From positions 1 through 51,054 of the forward strand of contig CAMDRJ010000003.1 of assembly GCA_945906755.1 (NCBI GenBank): 51,054 nucleotides of DNA, given 5' to 3'. This document shows positions 34,811 to 43,282 of the stretch, one piece after another (the stretch's first letter is position 1; every line of letters starts with the position of its first letter). Origin of the DNA: Klebsiella pneumoniae. Lineage in GTDB: Bacteria > Pseudomonadota > Gammaproteobacteria > Burkholderiales > SG8-39. Made by a program: the position numbers and the translations under genes. The notes beneath the pieces were generated by a model, which saw only the letters and a list, made by a program, of their open reading frames with translations, was not told the origin of the DNA and made no database searches.

Positions 34811-36418
34811 ATGACCACCACCCCCGCCCAGCGCCCCAATATTCTTCTCATCGTCGTCGATGATCTTGGCTTCTGCGATCTTGGCGCGTTCGGCGGCGAG
34901 ATGCCTACGCCCAATATCGATCGTCTCGCGCAGGAGGGGCGCATCCTCACCGGTTACCACGTCGCTCCGGCGTGCTCGCCCACGCGCGCGATGCTGTTTT
35001 CGGGTACTGATCACCATCTCGCCGGGCTTGGGCAGATGGCCGAATCCCTGCACAAGTTCGCAGGCTGGCGTGGAAAGCCGGGCTACGAGGGCTACTTGAA
35101 CGAACGCAGTCTTTCGCTAGCGGAGATCCTGCGCGATAACGGCTACGCCACCTGCATGTCCGGCAAGTGGCATTTGGGTCGTGAAGCCGCGCATAGCCCC
35201 AAGGCGAAGGGCTTCGAGAAATCGTTCGCGATGTTGGGTGGTGCCGCGCATTACTTTACGCAGGAGTCACCGCACGTCACCCCTGATGGGGTAATCCAGA
35301 AAGCGCAGTATCGCGAGGATGGTGAGCTGGTCGACCTGCCGGAAGACTTCTACATCACCGATCTCTATACCAACAAGATGATCGCGTATCTTGATCAGCA
35401 CGATACGCGGCCGTTCTTCGCCTACGCTGCCTACACCGCACCGCATTGGCCCTTGCAGGCGCCGGATCGCTATCTCGCCAAATTTCGCGGCCGTTACGAT
35501 GAGGGTTATGAACCCGTGCTTGCGAATCGGCTCGCAGCGATGAAAGCGAAGGGTGTGCTGCCGCCCGACTTCGTACCGTATCCCGGTCGGCCGGCCTCCG
35601 CTGAGGTGCCGATGTGGGATCAACTTTCTGTTGATGAGCGCCGCAAAGAATCTCGCCGCATGGAAATCTACGCCGCTATGCTCGATTGCCTGGACCATAA
35701 CATCGGGCGCCTGGTCGACCACTTGAAGCGCATCGGCAAGTACGACAACACGTTCGTGTTTTTCATGTCGGACAACGGTCCGGACGGCCTCACCGATCAG
35801 TCGCCGTTGCTGCGTCATTCGGCTTCATTCTTCGATAATCGCCTGGAGAACATGGGGCGACGCGGCTCGTTTGTCGCGGCCGGGCCGCGTTGGGCCGAAG
35901 TGAGCGCGACGCCGTTCCGTTCCGTCAAGGGCAGCACCGCTGAAGGGGGCATCACTGCTGCCGCAATCGTGCGGCTGCCGGGCGCCGAGGGGAGCAGTAA
36001 GCCACTTGCAGCGCTGACGCATGTCACCGATTTGCTGCCAACGCTGCTTGAGCTGGCGGGCATCGCCAATCCGGGCCGATCGTATCGTGGCCGCGATGTG
36101 AATCCGATCGCCGGAGCCTCGATGCTGTCTTATCTGCGTGGCGCAACCAAGCACGTCCACGATCAGAACTATGTGCTTGGTGAAGAACTATTCGGTCAGC
36201 GCTCGCTGCAACTAGGCGATTGGAAGTTGCTATGGCTCGATCCGCCCGAGGGCGTCGGCGCCTGGCAACTCTACGATCTGCTGGGCAACCGCGCGGAAAC
36301 GAACGATCTCATGGCCTTGCAGCCGGCGATCGCCGCCGAGCTGGAGCGCGCGTGGCAACAGTATGTCGAGCGCAATGGCGTGATTCTGAGTCCGTTTCCG
36401 ATTGGGCTAGGCGGGTAA
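34811..36418 (+). CDS. Type I arylsulfatase (AtsA-like)
   Basis: A 535-residue sulfatase, close in length to Pseudomonas AtsA. The formylglycine motif is C-S-P-T-R with Cys55 (VAPACSPTRAMLFSG). Metal ligands are in ILLIVVDDLGF, and FFMSDNGPDG supplies the later Asp-Asn pair. SGKWHLG is the second conserved signature. No signal peptide is seen, so it acts in the cytosol and needs a sulfatase-modifying enzyme encoded elsewhere. It cleaves sulfate esters. It starts 37 bp after the toxin gene and converges with a Bug receptor gene. Confidence 0.9.
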   Translation: MTTTPAQRPNILLIVVDDLGFCDLGAFGGEMPTPNIDRLAQEGRILTGYHVAPACSPTRAMLFSGTDHHLAGLGQMAESLHKFAGWRGKPGYEGYLNERSLSLAEILRDNGYATCMSGKWHLGREAAHSPKAKGFEKSFAMLGGAAHYFTQESPHVTPDGVIQKAQYREDGELVDLPEDFYITDLYTNKMIAYLDQHDTRPFFAYAAYTAPHWPLQAPDRYLAKFRGRYDEGYEPVLANRLAAMKAKGVLPPDFVPYPGRPASAEVPMWDQLSVDERRKESRRMEIYAAMLDCLDHNIGRLVDHLKRIGKYDNTFVFFMSDNGPDGLTDQSPLLRHSASFFDNRLENMGRRGSFVAAGPRWAEVSATPFRSVKGSTAEGGITAAAIVRLPGAEGSSKPLAALTHVTDLLPTLLELAGIANPGRSYRGRDVNPIAGASMLSYLRGATKHVHDQNYVLGEELFGQRSLQLGDWKLLWLDPPEGVGAWQLYDLLGNRAETNDLMALQPAIAAELERAWQQYVERNGVILSPFPIGLGG

Positions 36419-36436
36419 TTACTTTCTACTTTCCAC

Positions 36437-37414
36437 TTAGTCGATCTTGATGCCGGCGCGCTTGATCACCGGACCCCATTTATTCAGATCGCGTTCGATC
36501 AAGCGTGTGACCTCCTCGCCCGATTGACCCGCCGGCTCTAAGCCCGCGTTAAGCATCCGCTCGCGGATGTCTGGCATCCGCACGATGACGGCGATCTCCC
36601 GATGCAAGCGATCGATGATGGCCTTGGGCGTGCGCGCCGGCGCGGACAGTGCATACCAACTGTCGACTTCAATGCCTGGAACACCTGCTTCCGACGCGGT
36701 GGGCAGGTCCGGCAGCGTCACATCCCGATTGACGTTTGCCATCAAGAGCGCTTTGACCCGTCCGGATTTGATATGCGGAAGCATCGTCGACAGCGCCGCG
36801 ATGAACACCTGGACCTCGCCTGCTACCGTGGCGGCCACCGCGGGTGGATTACCTTTATAGGGGACATGCAGCATATCGATGCCGGTCACCTGTTTGAAGA
36901 GTTCGCCCGAAAGATGGCCCGGCGTGCCGTTCGATCCCGATGCGAACGAGAGCAATTTCACTTTAGCGAGCGCGATCAGCTCTTGCACGGTGTTAACTCC
37001 GGTGCTGGGATGCACCACGAGGACGCTCTTTGATTTGGCGACCAGACTGATCGGCGCGAGATCCTTAAGCGGATCGAAGCCGGTGTTCTGATACAGGACC
37101 GGATTGGTACCAAGCGTGAAATCGACGTTCATGACCAAGGTGTAGCCGTCGGGCGCCGAACGCGCGACTGCGGCGGTACCTATGTTGCCTGCGGCGCCCA
37201 CACGATTCTCAGTGATAAATGGCTGACCAAGGCTTGCCTGCAATTTTTCGTTGATCAAGCGACCGAGAAAATCGTTTGGCCCGCCCGCCCCATAGGGGTT
37301 GATCACCCGCACCGGCTTGGTCGGATAGTCTTGGGCCTGCACACCTGAATTGCCAAGAATCAGCCCGGCGATCAGGGCAGTCAGACCGAACACGCTGCGC
37401 TGCGCGAATTTCAT
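36437..37414 (-). CDS. Orphan Bug/TctC-family periplasmic receptor
   Basis: A 325-residue solute-binding protein. ATG 37414 gives a proper signal peptide (cleavage near VQA-QDYP), followed by VRVINPYGAGGPNDFLGRL, ENRVGAAGNIG and APDGYTLV. No membrane subunits adjoin it. It is divergent from hflX, with about 110 bp between the starts, and convergent with the sulfatase. The ligand may be a sulfonated or carboxylated product, but that is only a guess from position. Confidence 0.9.
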   Translation of the reverse strand: MKFAQRSVFGLTALIAGLILGNSGVQAQDYPTKPVRVINPYGAGGPNDFLGRLINEKLQASLGQPFITENRVGAAGNIGTAAVARSAPDGYTLVMNVDFTLGTNPVLYQNTGFDPLKDLAPISLVAKSKSVLVVHPSTGVNTVQELIALAKVKLLSFASGSNGTPGHLSGELFKQVTGIDMLHVPYKGNPPAVAATVAGEVQVFIAALSTMLPHIKSGRVKALLMANVNRDVTLPDLPTASEAGVPGIEVDSWYALSAPARTPKAIIDRLHREIAVIVRMPDIRERMLNAGLEPAGQSGEEVTRLIERDLNKWGPVIKRAGIKID

Positions 37415-37524
37415 AGCGACCGCTCCAAGCGAATAATGCGTTGATCGAGGAACGCTACATCGTATCGCGTTCAGCAGGGCGGGTACTATCCATGCTCGTT
37501 CATCCTTTAAGACACGGCGCCCGC

Positions 37525-38943
37525 ATGGCAATAGAAGTCAATGAGAAACCCCTACGAGCTGTCGTGGCCGCGGTACAACTCCAGCGGGTGAGCGATGCGG
37601 AGTTCGAGGCGTCCTTAAACGAACTGCGCGAACTTGCCAAGACGCTTGGGTTCGAGGTGGTCGGGACCTTTACGCAGAAGCGCGCTGGTTTCGATCAGAC
37701 GGCCTACCTCGGCGTGGGCAAGCGCGAGGAGATGCGCCGTTTCGTTGACCCCGTCGCCGCGCGCGAATACGCAGAGGCCTTTCCCTCCGCACCGGATACG
37801 TCTCATCGCGCGACGAAGAGCGGGGCGGCCAGGGCGAAAGAGGCGGCGAAATCCGAAGCCGATCCAGAGAACCGCCACGCCGACGTCGTGCTGGTCGACC
37901 ATGAAATTACGCCCTCGCAAGCGCGCAACCTCGAAATCGAAGTCGGCTGCGAGGTGATGGATCGCACCATGGTCATCCTTGAAATCTTTCATCGCCATGC
38001 GCGCTCGCGTGCCGCACGTGCCCAAGTGGAAATCGCGCGCCTTGGCTATATGGCGCCGCGCTTGCGCGAGGCAGCGAAACTCGCCGGGCCGAAGGGGCGG
38101 CAGCGCAGCGGCACGGGCGGGCGCGGTGCCGGCGAAGCGCATAGCGAACTCGATCGGCAAAAAATCCGTCATCGGATCGCCGAATTGAAAGAGGAAATCA
38201 CGGCGATGGATGTCGAGCGCAAGACGCAGCGTGCCAGGCGTCAAGAGAGCCAGGGGCTCGCACGCGTGGCGCTGGTCGGCTACACGAATGCGGGCAAGTC
38301 CACGCTCATGCGCGCATTGACCGGCAGCGAGGTGCTGGTGGCCAACAAGCTCTTCGCGACGCTCGATACGACGGTGCGTACGCTGCATCCGCAGACCGTA
38401 CCGCATGTGCTGGTGAGCGATACCGTCGGTTTCATCAAGAATCTGCCGCACGACTTGGTCGCATCGTTCAAATCAACATTGGAAGAGGCCCTAGAAGCAT
38501 CGCTTCTGCTTCATGTCATCGATGCGAGCGATGTGGGGTTCGAGCGGCAACTCGCGGTGACCGAGGAAGTGTTCAAAGAGATCGGTGCGCAAGCCGTGCC
38601 GCGCATCCGCATCTTCAACAAGATCGATTGCGTCGGTGACGATGCAGCCCAAGCGGCGCACACGGCGATGCTGCGGGAGCGATACCCGGACTGCATCGTG
38701 ATGAGTGCGCGTCGCGCGGAGGATGTCGCGGCGCTGCATGAAGTGATCCGGCTGTTCTTTCAGAAGAATCTCATCGTGGTGGAGCTATTCCTGCCATGGT
38801 CAGCGCAGCAATTGCGCGGAGAGATTTTCGAGCGTTGCGAGGTTCTGGAAGAGCGCGCGGACGAGGCGGGGACATTTTTCCGGGTGCGCGGGGAGCCCGA
38901 AACCGTCAATGGCATGCGCAAGCGCTTCGGTCAGAAGGAATGA
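37525..38943 (+). CDS. hflX: GTPase HflX
   Basis: A 472-residue ribosome-associated GTPase. The N-terminal HflX domain (YLGVGKREEMRRF, EITPSQARNLEIEVG, VMDRTMVILEIFHRHARS) leads to the glycine-rich linker and coiled region, then the G domain: G1 VALVGYTNAGKSTLMRAL (about residues 249-266), G3 DTVGF, G4 NKID. Residues about 75-117 are a charged, Ala/Lys-rich insertion not usual in the family. HflX normally follows hfq; here it is isolated, so it may be a second copy. It splits stalled or stressed ribosomes (family knowledge). Confidence 0.92.
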   Translation: MAIEVNEKPLRAVVAAVQLQRVSDAEFEASLNELRELAKTLGFEVVGTFTQKRAGFDQTAYLGVGKREEMRRFVDPVAAREYAEAFPSAPDTSHRATKSGAARAKEAAKSEADPENRHADVVLVDHEITPSQARNLEIEVGCEVMDRTMVILEIFHRHARSRAARAQVEIARLGYMAPRLREAAKLAGPKGRQRSGTGGRGAGEAHSELDRQKIRHRIAELKEEITAMDVERKTQRARRQESQGLARVALVGYTNAGKSTLMRALTGSEVLVANKLFATLDTTVRTLHPQTVPHVLVSDTVGFIKNLPHDLVASFKSTLEEALEASLLLHVIDASDVGFERQLAVTEEVFKEIGAQAVPRIRIFNKIDCVGDDAAQAAHTAMLRERYPDCIVMSARRAEDVAALHEVIRLFFQKNLIVVELFLPWSAQQLRGEIFERCEVLEERADEAGTFFRVRGEPETVNGMRKRFGQKE

Positions 38944-38957
38944 ATCTGAAGCTCTTG

Positions 38958-39368
38958 TTATTGATTGATGACCAATGCCGCGCCTGTTAAACCGAGATGA
39001 AAATCTGTTGACCAACACTGGCGTAGCTTGCGCGCCACGATGTGATCTAAGCCTGTCGCGTCCGCAAGCGTTAGATCTTGATCCTTGAATTTGCGCATTA
39101 ACGCCGTTGCGCGTTTGATCTCAGCCGGCCCCACTGGGAACACCGTAAGCGGCGACATCGCGTCGATCATTGCCATGAATTGCATCGCCCGATAACGGTC
39201 GTAGCGTTTGAGGAACCATGCATGACCTTCGGCGATCACCAAGCTGGTGGTCGCCAGCTTGGGTGGCGCGGAGAATAGTTGCCGAAATAAGGCGTTAAAA
39301 GTATCGGAGCGATCCAGCAACGCGATGAACGCCGACGTATCGACGTAAGCCTCAGGGTTTTTGGCCAT
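38958..39368 (-). CDS. PIN-domain toxin (VapC family)
   Basis: A 136-residue PIN protein: YVDTSAFIALLDRSD with the first Asp, ATTSLVIAEGHAWFL with Glu, and LTLADATGLDHIVARKL with the later Asp. The expected ribonuclease active site is complete. Its start overlaps the upstream antitoxin by 17 bp. It converges with hflX. Confidence 0.87.
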   Translation of the reverse strand: MAKNPEAYVDTSAFIALLDRSDTFNALFRQLFSAPPKLATTSLVIAEGHAWFLKRYDRYRAMQFMAMIDAMSPLTVFPVGPAEIKRATALMRKFKDQDLTLADATGLDHIVARKLRQCWSTDFHLGLTGAALVINQ

Positions 39369-39576
39369 AAATTACGTCATCGATGTTCCGACTGGAATTG
39401 GGGTCGCCGGATTCAACCATGCCCGCGTAACGCATCCACGGCTTGGATTCATCGACCGGGATCACATTGCGTAATGAGCGACGCAACAATTCGGCCAAGG
39501 AGATGCCGAGGCGCTTTGCTTCGGCCTTCGCGGCTTTGTATTCGGGTTCCAGCAGGCTGATCTGCGTTCGTATCAT
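39352..39576 (-). CDS. Ribbon-helix-helix-type antitoxin of the PIN pair
   Basis: A 74-residue protein. The N-terminus (MIRTQISLLEPEYKAAKAEA with LGISLAELLRRSLR) is a strand-helix-helix typical of VapB/RHH antitoxins. ATG 39576 has a strong GGAGGTG ribosome binding site just upstream on the minus strand. An earlier in-frame extension holds the tctC remnant and is not part of the gene. Confidence 0.83.
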   Translation of the reverse strand: MIRTQISLLEPEYKAAKAEAKRLGISLAELLRRSLRNVIPVDESKPWMRYAGMVESGDPNSSRNIDDVIYGQKP

Positions 39577-39605
39577 GATAACACCTCCGCATATTATGAT
39601 ATCAC
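39571..39605. promoter_or_regulatory. AT-rich palindromes over the VapBC-type start
   Basis: TATCATGATA (39571-39580) is a perfect palindrome across the antitoxin start codon, and a related TATTATGATATCA lies at 39593-39605. On the minus strand the latter supplies CATAAT/TATCAT hexamers that could be the -10 box. They probably form the autoregulatory operator. Confidence 0.5.
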
Positions 39606-39684
39606 TAGAACCTATCTCGGAAATCCGCGGGAACCGCGTTGCTGCCCATGCCGGATGAATGCAAGGCATCCGGTGACGCGGTAA

Positions 39685-39747
39685 CTTGGCAGGGCCGAAC
39701 AGTCCGAACCACATCCCGTTGAACGCGGTTTCCGGCCAGCCCGATGC
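39685..39747 (-). pseudogene. Short remnant of a Bug/TctC receptor gene
   Basis: Twenty-one codons read WPETAFNGMWFGLFGPAK in the minus frame. The complete Bug receptor at 43283-44248 contains LPEVAFDGMWFGLFGPAK, and the DNA of the two stretches is also closely similar. Nothing on either side continues the similarity, so this is a scar of a deleted receptor gene. Confidence 0.65.
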
Positions 39748-39816
39748 TGCATAACAGTACCAAGCCCCTTCGCCCGGAATGCGATGAGCGCTGATGGCGC
39801 CACCGGGGGAGCGCGT

Positions 39817-40041
39817 TCACAAGCACTCGAGGGCGTCGCTGTTTGGCAATCGGTAGCGCGCGAAGTCCTTGATATCAACGGTCATGATCGTCCGCATGCC
39901 GGTTTCATGCGCAACCCATAACAGCGAGGCATCCGCGAGATCCATGTCGCGCTTGGGGCGCTCGGAGTACCGGCGCATCCACGGCAGCATCACGGTAAGG
40001 TGGGAAGCGTCAAACGTGCCCGACCAGCGACGCAACCTCAC
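39817..40041 (-). pseudogene. PIN-domain toxin remnant (C-terminal half)
   Basis: The 74-codon frame has MDLADASLLWVAHETGM followed by IMTVDIKDFARYR, the C-terminal half of a VapC-type PIN domain. The N-terminal half with the first catalytic Asp is missing, and no antitoxin gene precedes it. Its frame overlaps the end of the PuuE-like gene by 4 bp, which may have preserved it. Confidence 0.65.
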
Positions 40042-40970
40042 CTTTCACCATGTGACGTCTGCGCCGGAAAATGCCTATGCCAGTGCCGCGCGATATCGAT
40101 GCCGCGACAAAACCAGACGTCCTGGTGGCCTTTCATATGTTCGATCAGCCGAATAAGCCCTGCGCATCGTCCAGGCCTGCCGATCAGTCGGTCATGCAGG
40201 CCGATCGAGAGCAGCTTCGGTGACCCCTTTTGGCCTTCGCGATAAAGAAGGTCGAAGGCGTCGCGCAGGTAAATGAAAAAATCATCCGCGGTTGAAAACC
40301 CGCTGTTTTCGTTGCAGCGGTTGTCATTGGTTTCAAACGAATAGGGGATCACGAGGTGCGGTTGGTTGCCGACATGGAGCCAATAGGGCAACTCGTCGGC
40401 CAGCGAATCGCGGTCGTATAGGAAGCCGCCCGCTTCGATGTTCAAGCGCCGGGTATTGGGGCCGGGTCGTCCGGTCATCCAGCCAAGCGGCCGTGTGCCG
40501 GTGGTTTTTTCAAGGCTTTCAATGGCGCGGCGGATGTGATCGCGTTCGATATCCTCGGGCACATCGCCGTAATCGATCCAGCGATACCCGTGCGAGACGA
40601 TTTCATGCCCGCGGTTGACGCAGGCGCGCGCCAACTCAGGATTCTGCTCTAACGCGCGTGCGACGCCGAGCACGCTCACTGTAATCGAGAAATCTCGGAA
40701 GACATCAAGCACGCGCCAGGCGCCGCGGCGACTTCCATATTCGAATGACGACTCCACCAGCGGCACCCGCTTGCCAAGCTGCGCGGGAACGCCGATGTCG
40801 TTGAGCATTCCCTCGGATCGATCGTCGCCATTGACAAGCGACATTTCGCCGCCGCCTTCGATGTTGAGATTGAAGTTGACAGCGATCAGCGCGCCATCCG
40901 GCCAAGCGGGATGCGGTGGGTGTTCACCATAGCCAACGAAATCGCGGGCGATCATCGGGTCCGGGTTCAT
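40038..40970 (-). CDS. PuuE-like allantoinase/polysaccharide deacetylase family protein
   Basis: A 310-residue cytosolic protein. It matches PuuE-type allantoinases along its length: DFVGYGEHPPHPAWPDGALI, NIEGGGEMSLVNGD, ESSFEYGSRRGAWRVLDVF, EIVSHGYRWIDYGD, GWMTGRPGPNTRRL and LSIGLHDRLIGRPGR. PuuE opens the allantoin ring. ATG 40970 overlaps the stop of the monooxygenase gene (TGATG), so here it more likely acts on a product of that flavoenzyme. The role is inferred from context. Confidence 0.85.
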   Translation of the reverse strand: MNPDPMIARDFVGYGEHPPHPAWPDGALIAVNFNLNIEGGGEMSLVNGDDRSEGMLNDIGVPAQLGKRVPLVESSFEYGSRRGAWRVLDVFRDFSITVSVLGVARALEQNPELARACVNRGHEIVSHGYRWIDYGDVPEDIERDHIRRAIESLEKTTGTRPLGWMTGRPGPNTRRLNIEAGGFLYDRDSLADELPYWLHVGNQPHLVIPYSFETNDNRCNENSGFSTADDFFIYLRDAFDLLYREGQKGSPKLLSIGLHDRLIGRPGRCAGLIRLIEHMKGHQDVWFCRGIDIARHWHRHFPAQTSHGER

Positions 40971-42109
40971 CACGATTCCTTGTTCGGTCGGATGAGTGGC
41001 GCCACGCAGGGATCGTAGCAATAGAACCAATCGGTGTCGGTCGGCCCGCGCATCCAACTGTTCTCAATGGAGATGCGCTGCGTGGCGGCAACCCGCTCGA
41101 TGCGCGTTGCTTCATACCAGCGATAGACCTCATCGGGATCGTCGAACTGCGCGAGGCAACGGCTGAGGATCGCCGCGTCTTCGATCGCCATCGCACCGCC
41201 CGCTGCCATGAAGGGCCGCATCGGATGACAAGCGTCGCCCAGGAGCACAATGCGTCCGCCGCTCCAGCGGTCATTGCGCTCGCGATCGAAGACGGGCCAA
41301 ATCGAAACATCATCGGTGACTTCGAGCACGCGAAGCAGGTCAGGATGAAAATTCGCAAAATCTGCAATCAACTCGGCGCGCGAACCGGGCAACGACGCGG
41401 CATCAGTCTCCCACTTGGATCTGGGTGCAACGCCAATGACGTAGATCTCGTCGCGCTTCCCCGTCATGAAATACACGAGGAGATGCCGGTCGCGGCCCCA
41501 CCATTTCGTGCAGTCGGGAATCTTGAATCCGCGTAACGCCGTGGTCGGGAAGATAGCCCGATGTGCAACCGATCCGATGAAACGTGGCGGTTCGGCGCCC
41601 AACAACGACTCTCTGACTTTGGAGTTGATGCCGTCCGCGCCGATGACGATATCGGCATCGACCGTCACGCCGTTTGCAAAGGCCAGACGGATGGTGTCGC
41701 GTGATTCATCGAGGGTAAGCAGGCGATGATTGAAGGCAATCGATCCGGGCGCCAACCCTTTTTCGAGCACGGCATGCAGATCGCCGCGATGGATGTTGAG
41801 ATACGGCCCGCCGAATCGCACTTCGCTAGCGGCATCGAAGTCGATTTTGTACATCGTCTCGCCTGAGTCCCAAGCGCGGCTGATATAGGAATCGGCCTTG
41901 ATCCCCGTCTCGACAATCATTTGCTCAAGGCCAAGGCGACGCAGCACCTTCATGACATTGGCGCTCAGGATGATGCCCGCGCCGATGCGAGAAAACCCCG
42001 GTGCCTGCTCGTACACGGTGACTGCGAATCCGGCGCGTTGCAGAAAGCCCGCGACCGTCATCCCGCCAAGCCCTGCGCCGACTACCGCGATACGTGTCGT
42101 CCGATCCAT
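40970..42109 (-). CDS. FAD-dependent monooxygenase, 6-hydroxynicotinate 3-monooxygenase (NicC)-like
   Basis: A 379-residue flavin hydroxylase of the salicylate hydroxylase group. It has the dinucleotide-binding motif IAVVGAGLGGMTVAGFL, the DG motif (DIVIGADGINSKVRE) and the GD motif (GRIVLLGDACHPMRP). Beyond these it shares NicC-like stretches: PGFSRIGAGI, YLNIHRGDLHAVLE, KWWGRDRHLLVYFMTGKRDE and a C-terminal DTDWFYCYD. NicC decarboxylates and hydroxylates 6-hydroxynicotinate. Coupled to the PuuE-like gene by a 1-base TGATG overlap. Confidence 0.87.
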   Translation of the reverse strand: MDRTTRIAVVGAGLGGMTVAGFLQRAGFAVTVYEQAPGFSRIGAGIILSANVMKVLRRLGLEQMIVETGIKADSYISRAWDSGETMYKIDFDAASEVRFGGPYLNIHRGDLHAVLEKGLAPGSIAFNHRLLTLDESRDTIRLAFANGVTVDADIVIGADGINSKVRESLLGAEPPRFIGSVAHRAIFPTTALRGFKIPDCTKWWGRDRHLLVYFMTGKRDEIYVIGVAPRSKWETDAASLPGSRAELIADFANFHPDLLRVLEVTDDVSIWPVFDRERNDRWSGGRIVLLGDACHPMRPFMAAGGAMAIEDAAILSRCLAQFDDPDEVYRWYEATRIERVAATQRISIENSWMRGPTDTDWFYCYDPCVAPLIRPNKES

Positions 42110-42313
42110 TGCTTCATCCTGGGTGTTGGCGCGGCCGCACGCTATGGCCTGTCTGAGAGAAACCTGCCGGACAATTTGACGCCTCCAGCTGCCCCCGGTC
42201 AAGGTTGCGTGATGTATCTGTTCCTTTCCGGATTGCCCGTCCGCGGTCGGCTCGACACGCTGTCCTTACCATTCTATGATGTAAGGAATATACACCCTGC
42301 AAAGGACCACGCT

Positions 42314-42592
42314 ATGTTCGCCACGCTGACCAGCAAGGGCCAGATCACGCTGCCAAAGGAGATTCGCGATCGTCTTGGACTGGACGCCGGTTCCGTGCTC
42401 GACTTCGCGATACTTCCTGACAATACGATCGCGGCACGTCTCGTCAAGCCCAATGCCCGCCGCCTACGTGGCCTGCTGAAGTCGCCGCACGCAAAGCCGG
42501 TGACCGTCCGACAGATGGACGAAGGGATAGCGCGGCTCCTGCGCGAGAAGCACGTTCGCTTATCTCGCCCGCCGAAGCCCTCCGGCCGATGA
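42314..42592 (+). CDS. AbrB/SpoVT-family antitoxin
   Basis: A 92-residue swapped-hairpin AbrB protein: FATLTSKGQITLPKEIRDRL then LDAGSVLDFAI. The C-terminal part (RRLRGLLKSPHAKPVTVRQM) is typical of VapB antitoxins that bind PIN toxins. AAAGGA precedes ATG 42314; an in-frame extension upstream is not needed. It overlaps the toxin gene by 4 bp. Confidence 0.9.
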   Translation: MFATLTSKGQITLPKEIRDRLGLDAGSVLDFAILPDNTIAARLVKPNARRLRGLLKSPHAKPVTVRQMDEGIARLLREKHVRLSRPPKPSGR

Positions 42593-42984
42593 TCGGACTC
42601 GACACCAACATCCTGCTGCGTCTTTGGCTCAACGACGATCCGGCCCAAAACAAACGCATCGACGTCTTATTGGCCGAGCACGGCAACACCCCTGGATCTT
42701 TGCTGGTTACCGACGTGGTCCTCGCAGAAGCAATCTGGACCCTTCGCTCAGCCTTCGATCAGGACAAAGCGTCGCAATTGCTGGCCCTTCGCAGCCTGCT
42801 CGATGAAACCGCGTTTGCCTTCGAGGACCGCGAGGCTGTTCATCGTGCCGTCCTTCTATTCGAACAGGGAACCAGCAGCTTCCCGGACTGCCTTGTCGTC
42901 GCCAAGCACGAACGTCATGGTTGCGACTTCACGGCGACCTTCGATCGCGGGATGCGCAAGTTGCCGGGTGTCCGAGTCGTTTGA
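42589..42984 (+). CDS. PIN-domain toxin (VapC family)
   Basis: A 131-residue PIN ribonuclease with IGLDTNILLRLWLNDDP, VLAEAIWTLRSAF, SFPDCLVVAKHERHGCDF and TATFDRGMRKLPG, so all four acidic positions are kept. Coupled by ATGA to its AbrB antitoxin and apparently intact. Confidence 0.9.
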   Translation: MIGLDTNILLRLWLNDDPAQNKRIDVLLAEHGNTPGSLLVTDVVLAEAIWTLRSAFDQDKASQLLALRSLLDETAFAFEDREAVHRAVLLFEQGTSSFPDCLVVAKHERHGCDFTATFDRGMRKLPGVRVV

Positions 42985-42995
42985 GGTCTTGTTAC

Positions 42996-43124
42996 CTGGA
43001 CCATTGGCCGCGCGGCGATCCGGCGGACCACATCATCGTCGCCACCGCCAAGCACATGGGTGCCTCACTCGTTACGGCCGATGACCGATTGCGAGCAATT
43101 CCAGAGACCGCCACGATCTGGTGA
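42996..43124 (+). pseudogene. Second PIN toxin remnant (C-terminal end)
   Basis: In a different frame just after the intact toxin, 42 codons read GDPADHIIVATAKHMGASLV then TADDRLRA and TIW at the stop. This is the ending of a Phd-partnered VapC of another subtype. The N-terminal two thirds are gone. It suggests one toxin locus was inserted into or replaced another. Confidence 0.7.
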
Positions 43125-43157
43125 GAAGAGCGCTGCTCGGTATGCAGCCACGGCATT

Positions 43158-43178
43158 GGTGCTCGGTGCTCGGTGCTG
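43158..43178 (+). repeat. Heptanucleotide tandem repeat, three units
   Basis: GGTGCTC occurs twice in tandem and a third time as GGTGCTG. It is non-coding, between the PIN remnant and the convergent Bug gene. Confidence 0.6.
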
Positions 43179-43282
43179 GGGCGCAGGCCTTGTTGAATGT
43201 CAGGTGCTCCCAGAGAGCGCTTGCTCGACGTGACGGCCAGCGCGCAGGTGGCCGTCGCGCAAGCGTTCTGGCGCCTAGCCCC

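Noticed and set aside
43158..43178. Heptamer repeat as a CRISPR or phase-variation tract
   Set aside because: Only three imperfect units, no spacers, and not inside or just before a gene.
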